A stretch of DNA of 64,000 nt from the NCBI GenBank assembly GCA_003024785.1, contig PUQB01000230.1, positions 1 to 64,000 of the forward strand, written 5' to 3'. Positions 25,037-35,964 of this stretch are shown piece after piece (positions within the stretch are counted from its first letter, which is position 1; each line of letters starts with the position of its first letter). A program made the translations under genes and the position numbers. The notes below the pieces were generated by a model. That model had not been told where the DNA came from. It searched no databases and saw only the letters and a list, made by a program, of their open reading frames with translations. Origin of the DNA: Selaginella tamariscina (Eukaryota > Streptophyta > Lycopodiopsida > Selaginellales > Selaginellaceae).

Positions 25037-25228
25037 CCAGACGCCGACTCACTGAGCAAGTGTTCTCCGAAGTTTGACAACTCACAGGATCAAACTCTTT
25101 GCGCAGAATACAGACATGTCAACCGAAAGCAATAGAGTATAACAAGAATTTAGAGTTATCTAAACATTGAAACACCCTATAACTTAAGGCAGTCCTACTG
25201 ACCACAGAGAACTCGCTCCGATACCAAT
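25037..25228 (-). other. Leader and primer-binding site of gypsy-1, inverted
   Basis: Reverse complement of 40947-41118 of gypsy-2, with the primer site (rc TGGTATCGGAGC) near 25216-25227. It meets L5 at about 25036. Confidence 0.8.
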
Positions 25229-25659
25229 TGTCAGAGTTTTTACCTGGTGCCACAAAGGCGGCTTGCCAGGTGCCAACCCGGAATCCCCTCTCTGGAAACC
25301 CCACGGAATCTGGTAAAATAACCCGTATTAGGAACCCAAGCCTTAGGAACTCCAACCCCTAACTGACTAAGCCCACAACGAGACTCACCTTGTGGATTAG
25401 GATACACGGACTAGCCGAGCTTTAGGTGTCGTTCCTAGCTTGGCGTGGTTGAGGCGGCCGGAGCAAGGCCTCAACCACTAGTTCTGCGGAACGTGAACTC
25501 GGGCAATGTCTTTGAGCTTCCGGGCAGGTTTTCGGACCAAGGAATCTGACTAACTCCTTGGAAGTGACGTGCCCCTATCTCAAAGGCAAGATCCTGCCAA
25601 CGATAAGGATAGCCTAACCCTAGGGTGGGTTGTACCCCTGTCGTGTGGAAGTTTGGGCG
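25229..25659 (-). mobile_element. Inverted 3' half of the gypsy-1 LTR
   Basis: Matches the reverse complement of 46978-47410. It ends within GGGCGG, which also begins the adjoining integrase fragment, so the junction has a few bases of microhomology. Confidence 0.8.
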
Positions 25660-26507
25660 GGTATGAAAGATGATGTTGCCAAATATGTCAAGACATGCCC
25701 CACATGTCAACAAGTAAAGAGTCGATCGCAAAAAACGAGCTGGGAAGTTGCAGTGTATACCGATTCCAGAGCGGCCATTTCAAAGTGTTAGTCCCTTTGT
25801 TGGCAGTTCCAAGTTTTCGGACACATCAAGACCCACCGGATTTCGAAACCATTGGCGTTACCACCTCCTCAGCAGACCAAAGGATCGGCTCCAAAGTCTG
25901 CTCCCCGCGTTCCGCAGGCGGGGTCGTGAAATGTTATAATTGTAACAAGCCTGGTCATTTTGCTAAAGAGTGTCCGGCACCCTCACAACAATCAGGACAT
26001 TTCAAGGCGATGGTAGAAGAGGAAGTTGCTGAACCAGAAACGCTTGAAGATCCGGAAGATGAGTCAGAAGAGGTAATGTTGTGCCAGACACAACCTGCCT
26101 TATTCGCTATTCAAGACAAAACTGACCCTTTGCTATATTTGACAGGAAGGATACGAGGGGACCGAGTCCGAATGATGATCGATACTGGAGCAACATACAA
26201 CTTCATATCGACTAGTCTAGCTCGTCGATTGAATTTGGATGTAATAAAGATGTGTGAAATAAAGATCAATTTTGGCAAAGGTTCTCAAAATACTAATAAT
26301 ATAGCAAGGGCAGTTCCTGTCCAAATCAAAGATTGGAAGGCTAAGCTAGACTTAGTTGTCTTGAATATGACGGGGTTTGACTTTGTTTTGGGTATGGAAT
26401 GGTTCCATAAACATGTAATCGAAATGAGGGGTTCTGGAGACAATCGAATCACGCTTGCAGCAGATAAAGAAGACATTAGAAAACCACGCTCAAAATGGAA
26501 ACGCTAA
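25660..26507 (+). pseudogene. Chimeric integrase fragment / gag C-terminus / protease (gypsy-1)
   Basis: The first 130 bases are a copy of the integrase zinc-finger region ([12 protein letters not shown]), also present in place at 28340-28475. They join gag at about 25790. The frame 25695-26507 then has the CCHC knuckle CYNCNKPGHFAKEC (25932-25973), an acidic linker, and an aspartic protease with IDTGATYNFIS (about 26177) and GMEWFHKH. The gag N-terminal part is missing. The protease looks complete here, whereas in gypsy-2 it has a short deletion after DTGAT. Protein processing would be its role in an active element. Confidence 0.8.
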
Positions 26508-27967
26508 CTGATAAGGATTGGAATCCTATGTTCCTTACCTTAACTCAGTTGCGTAAGGCAGTTAGACATCGGGAACGTGTGTTTCTTGCAATGGTTTTGG
26601 ATACTGGTGAAGTCAAAATAGGAGATGGTCAAGAATTGTTCCTGAACCTATTTTGGAAGTCTTGAACATGTTTAAGGATGTGTTGCCAGAAGACTTGCCG
26701 CCCGAGTTACCTCCACGTCGAGTTGTGGACCACAGGATAGAGATTTTGCCAGGTTCGTCTCCACCGGCAAGAGCCCCATATCGGTTGAATCCTCAAGAGT
26801 TAGTAGAATTGAAGAGACAGCTGACAGAATTTAGGTCGAGGACACATTCGACCTAGTCGATCGCCATATGGTGCACCTATCTTGTTGTAATGAAAAAGGA
26901 TGGTACGATGCGAATGTGTGTGGACTATCGAGCGCTGAACGCGATAACTATCAAAAATAAGTATCCTCTTCCACGAGTGGACGACTTATTTGATAGGCTA
27001 TCGAAAGCAAAGTATTTTTCAAGAATAGACTTGAGATCGGGGTACCATCAGATTCGGGTAGCAGAGAATGACATTGAGAAGACCGCTTTTCGAACGCGTT
27101 ATGGATCATTTGAGTTTCTAGTCTTGCCATTCGGGTTGTGCAATGCTCCAGCAACTTTTTGCACAATGATGGATGATGTGTTTAGAGACTATCTAGACGA
27201 GTTCGTAGTGGTGTATATTGATGACATTCTGATTTTCAGTTCGACAATTGAGAACATGTGGAACACTTAGAAAAAGTGTTTCAGAGGTTGAGAGAGAACC
27301 AGTTGTATGCTAAAGAAAGCAAGTGCGCATTTGGTCAAACCAAGATAGATTTCTTGGGACACTTGATCTCAGGTGGGGAGGTTGCCATGGACCCAAAGAA
27401 AATTCAAGCTATTACGAGTGGATGACTTTAAAAGATGTGCATGAAGTTAGATCATTTCTTGGTCTGACAGGGTATTACCGAAGATTCATAAAGGGTTACT
27501 CGGAAATAGCGGCCCCATTGACAGATCTTACGAAAAACATTCCATGGCATTGGACTCCAGAGTGCCAACGTGCGTTCGTCAAACTCAAAGAGGCTATCTC
27601 TTCTGAGCCAGTTTTGCAGTTGCCCATCTTTGAAGATCCCTTTGAAGTAGAATGTGACGCTTCCGACTTTGCAATTGGTGGTGTATTGCAACAGAAAGGA
27701 CATCCAGTGTCCTTTTTCTCGAAGAAGTTAGATGCCGCGCAAACTCGATGGCCTACTCACGAAAAGGAGATGTATGCTATTGTTGCTTCCTTGGAGTATT
27801 GGCGTCATTATCTTCCAAGTCATGGCACTGTGGTTTGGACAGATAGTGTAACTCTAAGGTATTTTGAAACGCAGCCGAAGCTATCGCCGAAGTATGCTAG
27901 ATGGCAGCAGAAGTTGGCACGATTTCAGCCTGAAATCAACATAAAGCGGGAAAGGACAATGTGGTAG
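26508..27967 (+). pseudogene. Reverse transcriptase and RNase H (gypsy-1)
   Basis: The reverse transcriptase runs from about 26653 in several frames. [18 protein letters not shown] and [12 protein letters not shown] are intact, and catalytic YIDD is at 27214-27225. One-base losses break the frame near 26835, 27250 and 27410. The RNase H region (27500-27967) has VECDASDFAIGGVL, THEKEMYAIV and TDSVTLRYF. It is nearly identical to gypsy-2, with different scattered indels. Confidence 0.85.
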
Positions 27968-28760
27968 CTGATGCACTCAGTAGGAAAGGGTCATCTTCGA
28001 TTATGTCAGCACCCATGTCAACTTTGGTGGATGAATTTGTGACGGCGTATCCTCAGGACAAGTTTGCTAAGGAGGCTTTGAGCCTGGTGGCAAAGAGGAA
28101 ACAAGTTCATCAGTTACGAAGAGATGGTAATATTCCAGCAGGAATAGAAAGTCGAATGGATGCACTCAAACAGGCGCATTTTGCGGTACGAGATGGAGTT
28201 CTTTATTATAAAGAAAAGAGACTCTATGTTCCAGAAGGGACATGGAGGGAGAGGCTGTTAAGAGAGCATCACGATGTTCCTTTGGCAGGACATGGTGGAA
28301 GGCATAAGACGTTGGCTTTGTTGAACAGGGATTCTATTGGCCGGGTATGATAGATGATGTTGCCAATATGTCAAGACATGCCCCACATGTCAACAAGTAA
28401 AGAGCCGATCGCAAAAACGAGCTGGGAAGTTGCAGTGTATACCGATTCCAGAGCGGCCATTTCAAAGTGTTACTTTGGACTTTATCATGGGATTGCCAAA
28501 ATCTTGTGGTTTTAACGCGCTCATGGTGGTAGTCGATCGTTTTCAAAGGTTGCTCATTTCATTCCAACTGTAGAGACAGTGAATGCAATTCAAGCAGCGA
28601 AGTTGTTCTTCCACGAAGTCATAAGAGCGCGGACTACCGGAAACCATGATCTCAGATCGGATCCTCGGTTTACGGGGAAGTTTTGGGGACATTGTTTAAG
28701 CAGTTTGGTACGATGCTCAAGTTCAGTACAGCTACCATCCGCAAACTGATGGTCAAACGG
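27961..28760 (+). pseudogene. Integrase N-terminal and core part (gypsy-1)
   Basis: An N-terminal zinc-binding region ([15 protein letters not shown], then TCPTCQQ) and the start of the catalytic core ([12 protein letters not shown] in the other frame; IRARTTGNHDL) are visible but shifted. The core up to the second Asp (SDPRFTG) is out of frame. It would insert element DNA into chromatin. Confidence 0.75.
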
Positions 28761-28764
28761 AGAG

Positions 28765-29532
28765 GTGAACCGACAAGTCGAGGACTATCTCAGATGCTAT
28801 GTTCAAGGTGATCAACTTGATTGGGCTGAACACTTAGATATGGCTGAGATATGTTACAATAACTCGATGCACACTGCAATCGGATGTAGCCCGATGGAAG
28901 TGTTAACTGGGAATAAGGGTGGTATTCCTCAGAGTATGGTGTTACCGAAAGACGATAGCAATCGAGTTCCATCTGTAGCAGAGTTCACGGGACAATTGTA
29001 TCGAACATGGGAAGCTGCTCGTCAAGCGATGGCTGCAGCACAGGAAAGGTATCGTCAGCAGTACGAAACATCGGCGGGATGTAGAGTATCAGGTTGGGGA
29101 CATGGTATTGTTGAGTACCAGAAACCTGAAGGTTCCAACAACTCTTTCGAAGAAGTTTCTATCGCACTACATAGGCCCATACAAGGTGGTGAAGCGAGTA
29201 GGGAAAGTGGCTTATGGGTTAGATCTTCCTCCAGAGTTGGGAACAATACACAATGTGTTTCATGTCAACTTGCTGAGCCATTCCACAAGGATGAGAAACA
29301 TCCACATAGATATCATAATTTACGTCCGCCTCCAGAGTTAGTTGGTGAGGAGAAAGAATTTGAAGTTGAGGCAATATTAAAGGGGCGAAACATTCATGGA
29401 CGGCGAAAACGTAAACGTGAATATCTTGTTAAGTGGAAAGGGTACCCGGCATGCGAGTCGACATGGGAACCATTGGAGAATCTGCAGAACGCGATGGAGT
29501 TGGTGAATGAGTTTGAGACAAGGTTGTCCTAA
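28765..29532 (+). pseudogene. Integrase C-terminal part and chromodomain (gypsy-1)
   Basis: A 255-residue frame begins NRQVEDYLRCY, just after the integrase catalytic Glu. A middle section (about 29080-29270) is read in the wrong frame between compensating indels; the correct reading VGKVAYGLDLPPELG appears in another frame. The end holds a chromodomain with REYLVKWKGYPACESTWEP. Chromodomains of this type steer integration toward marked chromatin. The frame ends at LS, right at the switch into inverted LTR. Confidence 0.85.
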
Positions 29533-29869
29533 CCTAACCCTAAACCTAACCCCTAGGGGGGTATTAGGCATGGGGTTAGGGCAACCCTAGGGTTAGGTCA
29601 ACCCTAGGAGTGTCCCTAACCCTTATTTTGACAAGCTATACTTTATAACCTAGAACGTCAAACCGGGGAGAGTTTCTAGAAGGTAAGTTCTAGCTTCGCC
29701 TAGAGTTTCCTGCAAATACCTAATGACACCCGGCTGGACCATCACTAAATACCCAAGTGCACTAAACAGGCCTTTTCCTACTACATCTAGGGTTCGTCAC
29801 ACAACTCGGTAAGTAACAACAGTCAAACCCCAAAGTAAAGGGTCGAGTCATAGTAAAAACTATGACAAA
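29533..29869 (-). mobile_element. Inverted 5' half of the gypsy-1 LTR
   Basis: Matches the reverse complement of 46432-46785, ending with the LTR terminal hairpin (GTCATAG/CTATGAC) at 29849-29868. B5 follows directly. Confidence 0.8.
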
Positions 29870-31208
29870 AACAACCAACGTTGCCAGGAACACGACCATC
29901 CACATACACATACACAAGTGCTTGAACCAGCAAATTGCATAACTTCTTCTAGGCAAACCAACCAAACCTGCAACATGTCACTCGGGGTCTTTAGTCCTCT
30001 GACCTTTCAGCACAGGCCCGTAGGCGGTGCCTAACCCAAGCAACGAGCCAATCAAATGCATCTTTGTCACCACGAAGTCGCCACACAACGTCACTCATTC
30101 ATTGCACATGCCACCAGAAACAACCACCATCACAAGGACCACACAAACATCCACATACACATCGACTAACCATGAAGCTTCCTCAACAAAATCAATGACC
30201 ATTACCCCCACATGCAAGACCAAAACAAGAGCAAACGCCACCAAATCGCCATATCTAACCAAAAGGACCACCACTGAACCATGGTAATACTCGTAGATAG
30301 CTATGGTGATGAGGCCATGCTGAAATCCGCATCATCATATATACCATTGCAGTTGATGACTTGCCCAAACTCCGCTTGCCGTGCTACAAGGGAGTCAGCA
30401 ATATCGCTTTCAAACAAGACACAAATAACTTGATTTCGCAGCTCATACATGACAATCCAAGCTTATCATGCATGGTAAGACCATGCTCCAGACCCACAAC
30501 AACAACATCTACTGGTTTAGGGTTTAGGGTTTAGGGTAAAATCATGTGACCCTAAACCCTAAACCCTAAACCAGCACTGGTTTAGGGTTTAGGGTCACAT
30601 GATTTTACCCCTTCTGGGCAAATGCAGCAAAACTAGAATCGCACACATGCCATCCGAGACTCCAAATTTCTGCTCCAAAACTTGAGGAGAGGCATAAGAG
30701 CTCACACCCTCACTACCCATCTCCTCAATTTCATAAAAAAACCGAGCAATCAAGGCACACATGCATCAAACCCTAGAGTGAACCCTAGCATTGCACACAT
30801 ACCCTTCAAAACTCCAAATCTCTGCTCCAAAACTTGAGGAGAGACGTAAGAGACCACATTCTCACTACCCATCTCCTAAATTTCATCAAAAAACCGAGCA
30901 ATCAAGGCGCAAATACATCAAACCCTAGAGTGAACCCTAGTATCGTACACATACCTTTCGAAACTCCAAATCTCCACTCCAAAACTTGAGGAGAGACGTA
31001 AGAGACCACACATCTCCTTAATTTCATCAAAAGCCTGAGCAATCAAGGCGCACATGCATCCAATCCTAAAACTCACCACACAGTCGAAAAGTTCTAAAAA
31101 ATTCCTTCGAATCAAGTCGAAGGGTCATCAAGACATCACCGTGCAAACATCTAACATTCAAGATGCCCCACCGCCAAGGCAGCTAGGGTTTACGCAATCG
31201 TCACAAGA
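29870..31208 (-). mobile_element. Non-autonomous non-LTR element B5, 3' end missing
   Basis: 5' part of a B element. It starts inside the GCACAGGCCCGTAGGCGG unit region (one copy at 30010) and continues through the CCATGGTAATACTCG region and three copies of the 150-base 5' unit (about 30640, 30790, 30930). The 5' side is at motif 31209-31225, preceded by a partial motif GCAATCGT (31194-31201). The 3' end was lost with the gypsy-1 rearrangement. Confidence 0.7.
30512..30595. repeat. Telomere-repeat patch with perfect inverted arms
   Basis: CTGG plus three TTTAGGG units at 30512-30537, then AAAATCATGTG, then the exact reverse complement (30549-30574), then a further copy with two units (30577-30595) running into CACATGATTTTACCCC. 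B1, B2 and B4 have ordinary B sequence here (such as CATATGACCTCATCAA), so the telomeric units were gained by this copy. Confidence 0.9.
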
Positions 31209-31343
31209 ACAATCGTGTTGATATGGAGGAATGTTAGAAGTTTATTCATGGGGCAAAATTACAACCAATAATACCAAGTTTTCCCCCTACTTTCTACGCC
31301 ATCTAACTACTTCGCTAGCTAACTCAAGAATACTATGTACACC

Positions 31344-31684
31344 TTAGCCCATGTGCCTCCACCTCACTACGTCAGCAGCCACATCAGCAGCCATGTCAGC
31401 AGGCACGTCAGCAGCCACATCAGCAGCCACGTCAGCAGCCATGTCAGCAGGCACGTCAGCAACCCCGTCATTATCCACATAAGCCACCACCTCATCATCC
31501 TCCACGTCAACTGCCACCTCATCATCCGCTTCAGCCACCACCTCACAACCCATGTCATCTACCATATCACCCGTTGTGTCCTTCGCCTCATTATCTCCCA
31601 CGTTAGCGTCCGGACGGGCAACCTGTCAACAGCCAAGACAATGCCATCGCTAGAAAGCTCATAAGCACCTGGTTCCTCATCCAT
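31344..31684 (-). pseudogene. Putative acidic-repeat ORF3 (L6)
   Basis: The start ATGGATGAGGAACC overlaps the ORF2 stop as in L8. One base is missing near 31610, after which the frame reads GDNEAKDTTGDMVDDM and an AADVAADV repeat, ending DVVRWRHMG-stop. No known domain. Confidence 0.35.
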
Positions 31685-31689
31685 GGGAA

Positions 31690-34600
31690 TCCACTAACCA
31701 CCTAGGTGGGCTCCATCTCCACTTCACCTGACTTTGTAGTTTCACTCTAAGCAGTGGAAGCCACTGTCTTTCTAGTAAATCCCTCTCCTCCAGATCCCTT
31801 GTTCCCAAGAAACCTCATGGTGGGAGGCAACTGCCGATACTAGTGTTGTCCAGAAGAAGACAACCGTGCGCTGAGTCGTCCACCTCCTCCCCTTGAACAC
31901 CCCTGCATATTGTGAGCACCAGATTGCCCACATGGTGCAGCCCCAAATGAAGTACCACTGGCTCGACGACATCCCCGGCGGCTCTTCCACTGTATCTAAA
32001 GCAAGGCCCGGATTGAAGCTTGGAAGATCTCTCTTCCCCTTCACAACCCACACGCCGGCTGACTTTGAAACATAGACCGCGTGCTCCCCAAGGCAAGCTA
32101 GCTCCCAGCTCACTAGCGCGTCCTACCGACACACCTGCTTCACGACACGCAATGCATGAGCCCAGATTTCTTGCGCGCACACACACTCCCAGAAACAGTG
32201 CCGCTCCGATTCCAACGTCCCGCAAGCCTCACACCCCTGAAACGGGAGTCCCCAGATATTACCACGCATAGCCAGACTATTCTGAGAAGCATCCACATCA
32301 TCGCCTTGATTGTTGCCGGCCACAGACCCGACCAAAGCTCACGCCAGAAATCCTTGCTCAACCCTTGCGGGAGTCCAGCTGCATGTAAGTGGTCAGCCAA
32401 CTTGGAAACTGGGCGCCTACCTAGTAGCAGTCTGCATCCCATTCGCAGCTTGTAATTGAAAAAGCTGCTCCCCGATTCTCTTGCAGTCCACCTCCATGCC
32501 TTGGGATTGAAGTCAAGTTCCTCCACAACCCCCTTGCGGAAAAGGTACAACACTCTCCATTCACCATGTCGGACGCTTGGATCCACACAGGGGTACTTGT
32601 TTGCCATGTCCACCACCCGTGCTAACCGTGCCAATGACAGATCTGGCAGCTGGGTGATCGCGACCTCGTGTGGCTGCAGCAAACCGTCTTCTCTTGAGAC
32701 TCGAAATCTCGCCCCTTCCATGCATGCCACGTCATACACAAACCACACCGTAGATCCCCCCTGTTCCTCAATGAGCAACCAATCCCCTGTTTTGATCCCT
32801 TGCTCCTGCCAATCTCCCATTTCTCGCAGACGATCTCGGGCATACACAAGGATTTTGACCGCGTGTCACACGATCTCCGTTACCGCATGTATCGGGTGAT
32901 CCTCCCACCTTTGAATCCAGTGAGCTTCCAAAAGCGTTTCCCCGCCTGCAAATCCTCTAGCAATTGGACCCGCTGCAGCCCAGCCTTGTGCCACCGTTGG
33001 AAAACAGTCTCGCAATGATTGCGGCATCCTCTCATCACCTAAGACCCAGCCCTCCTCTGACCGCATCAACTCATGGAGAAACACGGGGTGTCTCAGGTAT
33101 TCAGCATGGCATCCCGGAACCACTGGGTACAGAGCATCCTTAAGCTTTTCCCAAGTGCCGAGGAGCTTGCCTGAAAAAGATTCCCTGATTAGCGGGAGCC
33201 GGAGCGCAGAAGTTGCCAGGAACCACACGTTGTCCTGTGCCCATTGCACCACTTTTCCAGATCCCCGAGCCGGTCATACACGCTCTAAGAGGTCTCTCAA
33301 TAATATTTTCCATGGTTGATTCCCGGGCGACAATCCCTTGATCACCAGCTTAACCAACAACGCTTGAGCTGCTTCCAGTGGGGGGATCAAGCCCAGGCCA
33401 CCTTCAGACTTCAGCATGGTACACGACTCCCATCTAATGCGGGCTTGGTAGCGCATACGTTGGCCAACTCCTTTCCAAATGTACACGCGCAATAAAGCTT
33501 CGATTTTTTTCATTGTCTCCACGTTGACGCTCCATACACTTGCGAAAAACCAGAGGCTCCCAACCAAGACGCTGTTAGCGACCGTGGCACGCGCAGGGAA
33601 GGACAATTTCCTTTTCCCCCACTGAGTAATGTGGCTGGCCACGCACTCTAGCACAAAGACACTCTGACGTACCGGGTCATAGCGTGCTCCAATCTGGAAG
33701 CCAAGATATCTCGTGGTGGCTCCTCTCTCCACCATTGAAAGCCCCAGTCATGCCCCCAGGTCGGGGGATCTCCGTCCCCAAGCCAGATCCCCTTGGACTT
33801 GCCCCAGTTGGTTTTTGCTCCAGCTGCTAAGTTGAAATGCTCCAGCAAGCGTTTCACCGTGTCCAGGTTCTCCTCTTCTCCTGCTAGTAGAAGGCCGGCA
33901 TCGTCCGCAAATAGACTATCCAATACCTCCTACTGGATCACCCTGTTTGCCCCCGCCATGACATCAAGCTGATCAGGAAGTGGTATACCATGTGGGTGCC
34001 TAGGTCTACGTGCCAAAAGGTGGGCGTGGAGCGCCTCTGCCTACATAAGGAATAGGTATGGGGCCAGCGGACACCTCTGGTGACGAACCTTTGCAGCTCG
34101 ATCATTCGACTCATTCTTCCCATTTAAGATCAAGCAGCTCTTTGAGTGGCGATACAGCCGAGATACCCAGCTCACAAACGTCCATGGAATCCCCTTCTTC
34201 ACCATCACTGCTTCCATGAATGCCCAATCCATTCTGTCATACGCCTTCTCCGCGTCCAACAACAGCAAGCAGTAATCCTCAACGAGACCCTGTGCGCGTT
34301 CGCCGGCTAACAACATCGTCGCCACGTGCTTGTATAGTTGTCTTCCCTTCACGAATCCACATTGAGTCGGACTCACAATCACTTGCATAATCGATCGCAG
34401 CCGGTTTGCTGCCACGAGTTCGCAAAGAACGACATTGGAATGCCATCCAAGCCCGATGCTCTGTCTCCACGGCGCAATTCGCGCATCGCCAATTGCATCT
34501 CCTCTTCTGTGAATGGCTGGACTAGTTTCCTCTGCATTTCCGTGGTCACGCAAGGATCCATGGCTGCTAGAACCACATCACAAGCCTGCATGCGTGGGGA

Positions 34601-34693
34601 CCATGGTTCGACAGAGAAGAGTCTCCTGAAATACTCCACACCCACCTCCATCATCTCTTGCGATCCCTCCATAGCCCGCACACTTCCTTCCAA
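31690..34693 (-). pseudogene. LINE ORF2, reverse transcriptase to C-terminus (L6)
   Basis: The read starts near EMMEVGVEYFRRLFS (about 34660) and continues with MRELRRGDRASGLDG. A deletion around 34410 removes the NWRP region. It continues PTQCGFVKGRQ, DAEKAYDRMDWAF, and FADD at 33900-33911. The long frame 32140-32847 covers the linker, with LDFNPKAWRWTARESGSSFF and AMMWMLLRIVW. The zf-RVT-like GCEACGTLESERHCF lies around 32200 and the C-terminal WAIWCSQYAGVFKG around 31930. No endonuclease is present. Frameshifts and deletions make it inactive. Confidence 0.8.
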
Positions 34694-34695
34694 CT

Positions 34696-35350
34696 CTAAT
34701 GGGGGGACAGTAACATCGGCCTGACTTCTACCCTCTCCAAGTCAACCTCCTCCTCCAGAGCGTCATCGTCAACCACTCCTTTGGCTCGCTTGGCTAACAC
34801 GACCGCATAGTTCGACAACAGATCCGCACGTTGATTATGCTCCCTTGGCACGTGACTGATCTCCACCTCCTGGAACGCATCTAACAGCACATATACCCAC
34901 TCGTGTAGCACTTGTAGTCCCTTCGTCCTCACGTTCACCTCCCCCTTGACCTGTTGCATCATCAGCTTAGAATCAACCCTCACCTTAAGCCGCTTCACTC
35001 CTTCCTCGCGAGCCATCAACAACCCAATCGTCAACGCCCAATACTCCGCCTAGTTATTGGTGGCACGCTTCAAACCCTGCACCGTCTCCTTCACCAATTC
35101 TCCTCCCTCTCGACTCAAAGTGGCACCTGCACCTGCTGCGCCCTCGGTTCTCCTTGACTGCTCCATCTGTGTGCAACACATACCATTCTCCCATGGCTTC
35201 TCTCCGACGACTCCTCTCTGCTTCTTCCATTGCACCCTCCAAGTTCCTCGGATGAACCACCTCGAGGTCTCTAGAGACCTTGCAATTTTCGACAGGACCT
35301 GCTGATCGCAGCCGACATGTCGAGAACACAGACCCTTCCTTTCGCAACAT
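34696..35350 (-). pseudogene. RNase H domain from LINE ORF1 N-terminus (L6)
   Basis: Two frames joined by a small shift. The first gives WYVLHTDGAVKEN (catalytic Asp present), then ATNN-stop-AEYWAL (a TAG in place of the usual Gln codon), then VRVDSKLMMQQVKGEV and HVPREHNQRADLLSNYAV. The four acidic positions of RNase H are all recognisable. The domain is followed by VEVRPMLLSPH-stop and, at once, reverse transcriptase sequence, because about 4 kb of the LINE is deleted. It confirms that this domain belongs to the 5' end of the element. Confidence 0.85.
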
Positions 35351-35964
35351 TGCTTCCCTGTTCCCCTGTTTCCTCTCCCTTGTCTTGGCCCCCTAACCCA
35401 GAGCCCTGATTCTGCTCCCCTGTTTTAGCTATGTACCCATGCCCAAAGCCCTAATTCTGCTTCCCTGTTCCACCTCTGTTCCCCTGTCTTGGCACCCTAA
35501 ACTGCTACCCTAATTCCACTCCCCTATGACTCTGCCCTACACTAGAGCCCTAATTACTACTGAGGAACTCTAACTATCCTAACGAACCCTAATTACCGAT
35601 GTTTAAGCAATCCGACAAATCCTTCTCTCGCCCAAATCCTCTGCGAATCCAAGCTGAGCCTTGCTACCCATCTGCAATTCCCCCTACGGCCCACCAGGAT
35701 CTGCCTCCAATTCCAAAAACCGGAGATCCCCAACCCTGCACAAACCCTAAACCGCGCCCCAGCGCCAACCACACAAAAATCTACTGGTAAGATCTGTGAA
35801 TCGTGTCTGTACTCCCTACGGCACCCTTCCCTGGATGATGCTAGTCCTACCCATCTACACAAATCCTCTAAAATCCCCTATTGTGCTACCCACCGACCCA
35901 TCTTCATCAAAACACTAAGAAAACACCTAGAAAATGCATGGCACCTCGCAATCGTGTTGATATG

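Larger units (their letters stand above)
25037..29869. mobile_element. Gypsy-1, rearranged Ty3/gypsy chromovirus copy
   Basis: The outer parts (25037-25659 and 29533-29869) are leader, primer site and LTR sequence in minus orientation. The middle (25660-29532) is the coding body in plus orientation. Together the two outer parts form most of one inverted LTR that lacks the central 190 bases or so, including the G tract and TATA region. The body matches gypsy-2 closely but lacks the gag N-terminus and the 3' UTR. The left flank is L5 and the right flank is B5, so it is not a simple insertion. Confidence 0.75.
31226..35947 (-). mobile_element. LINE copy L6, internally deleted
   Basis: Flanked by motifs 31209-31225 and 35948-35964. 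It keeps the 5' UTR (35351-35947), the RNase H part of ORF1, the reverse transcriptase with a gap, the C-terminus, and the 3' region, but the gag-like, CCHC and endonuclease parts are gone. A CAGCAGCCACGTCAG array lies at 31370-31460. The tail is very like L1 and L8. Confidence 0.8.

Noticed and set aside
35351-35947. A host promoter or gene in the CCCTAA-rich 5' part of L6
   Set aside because: It is bounded by the LINE ORF1 start and the junction motif, so it is the LINE 5' UTR; no frame is supported.
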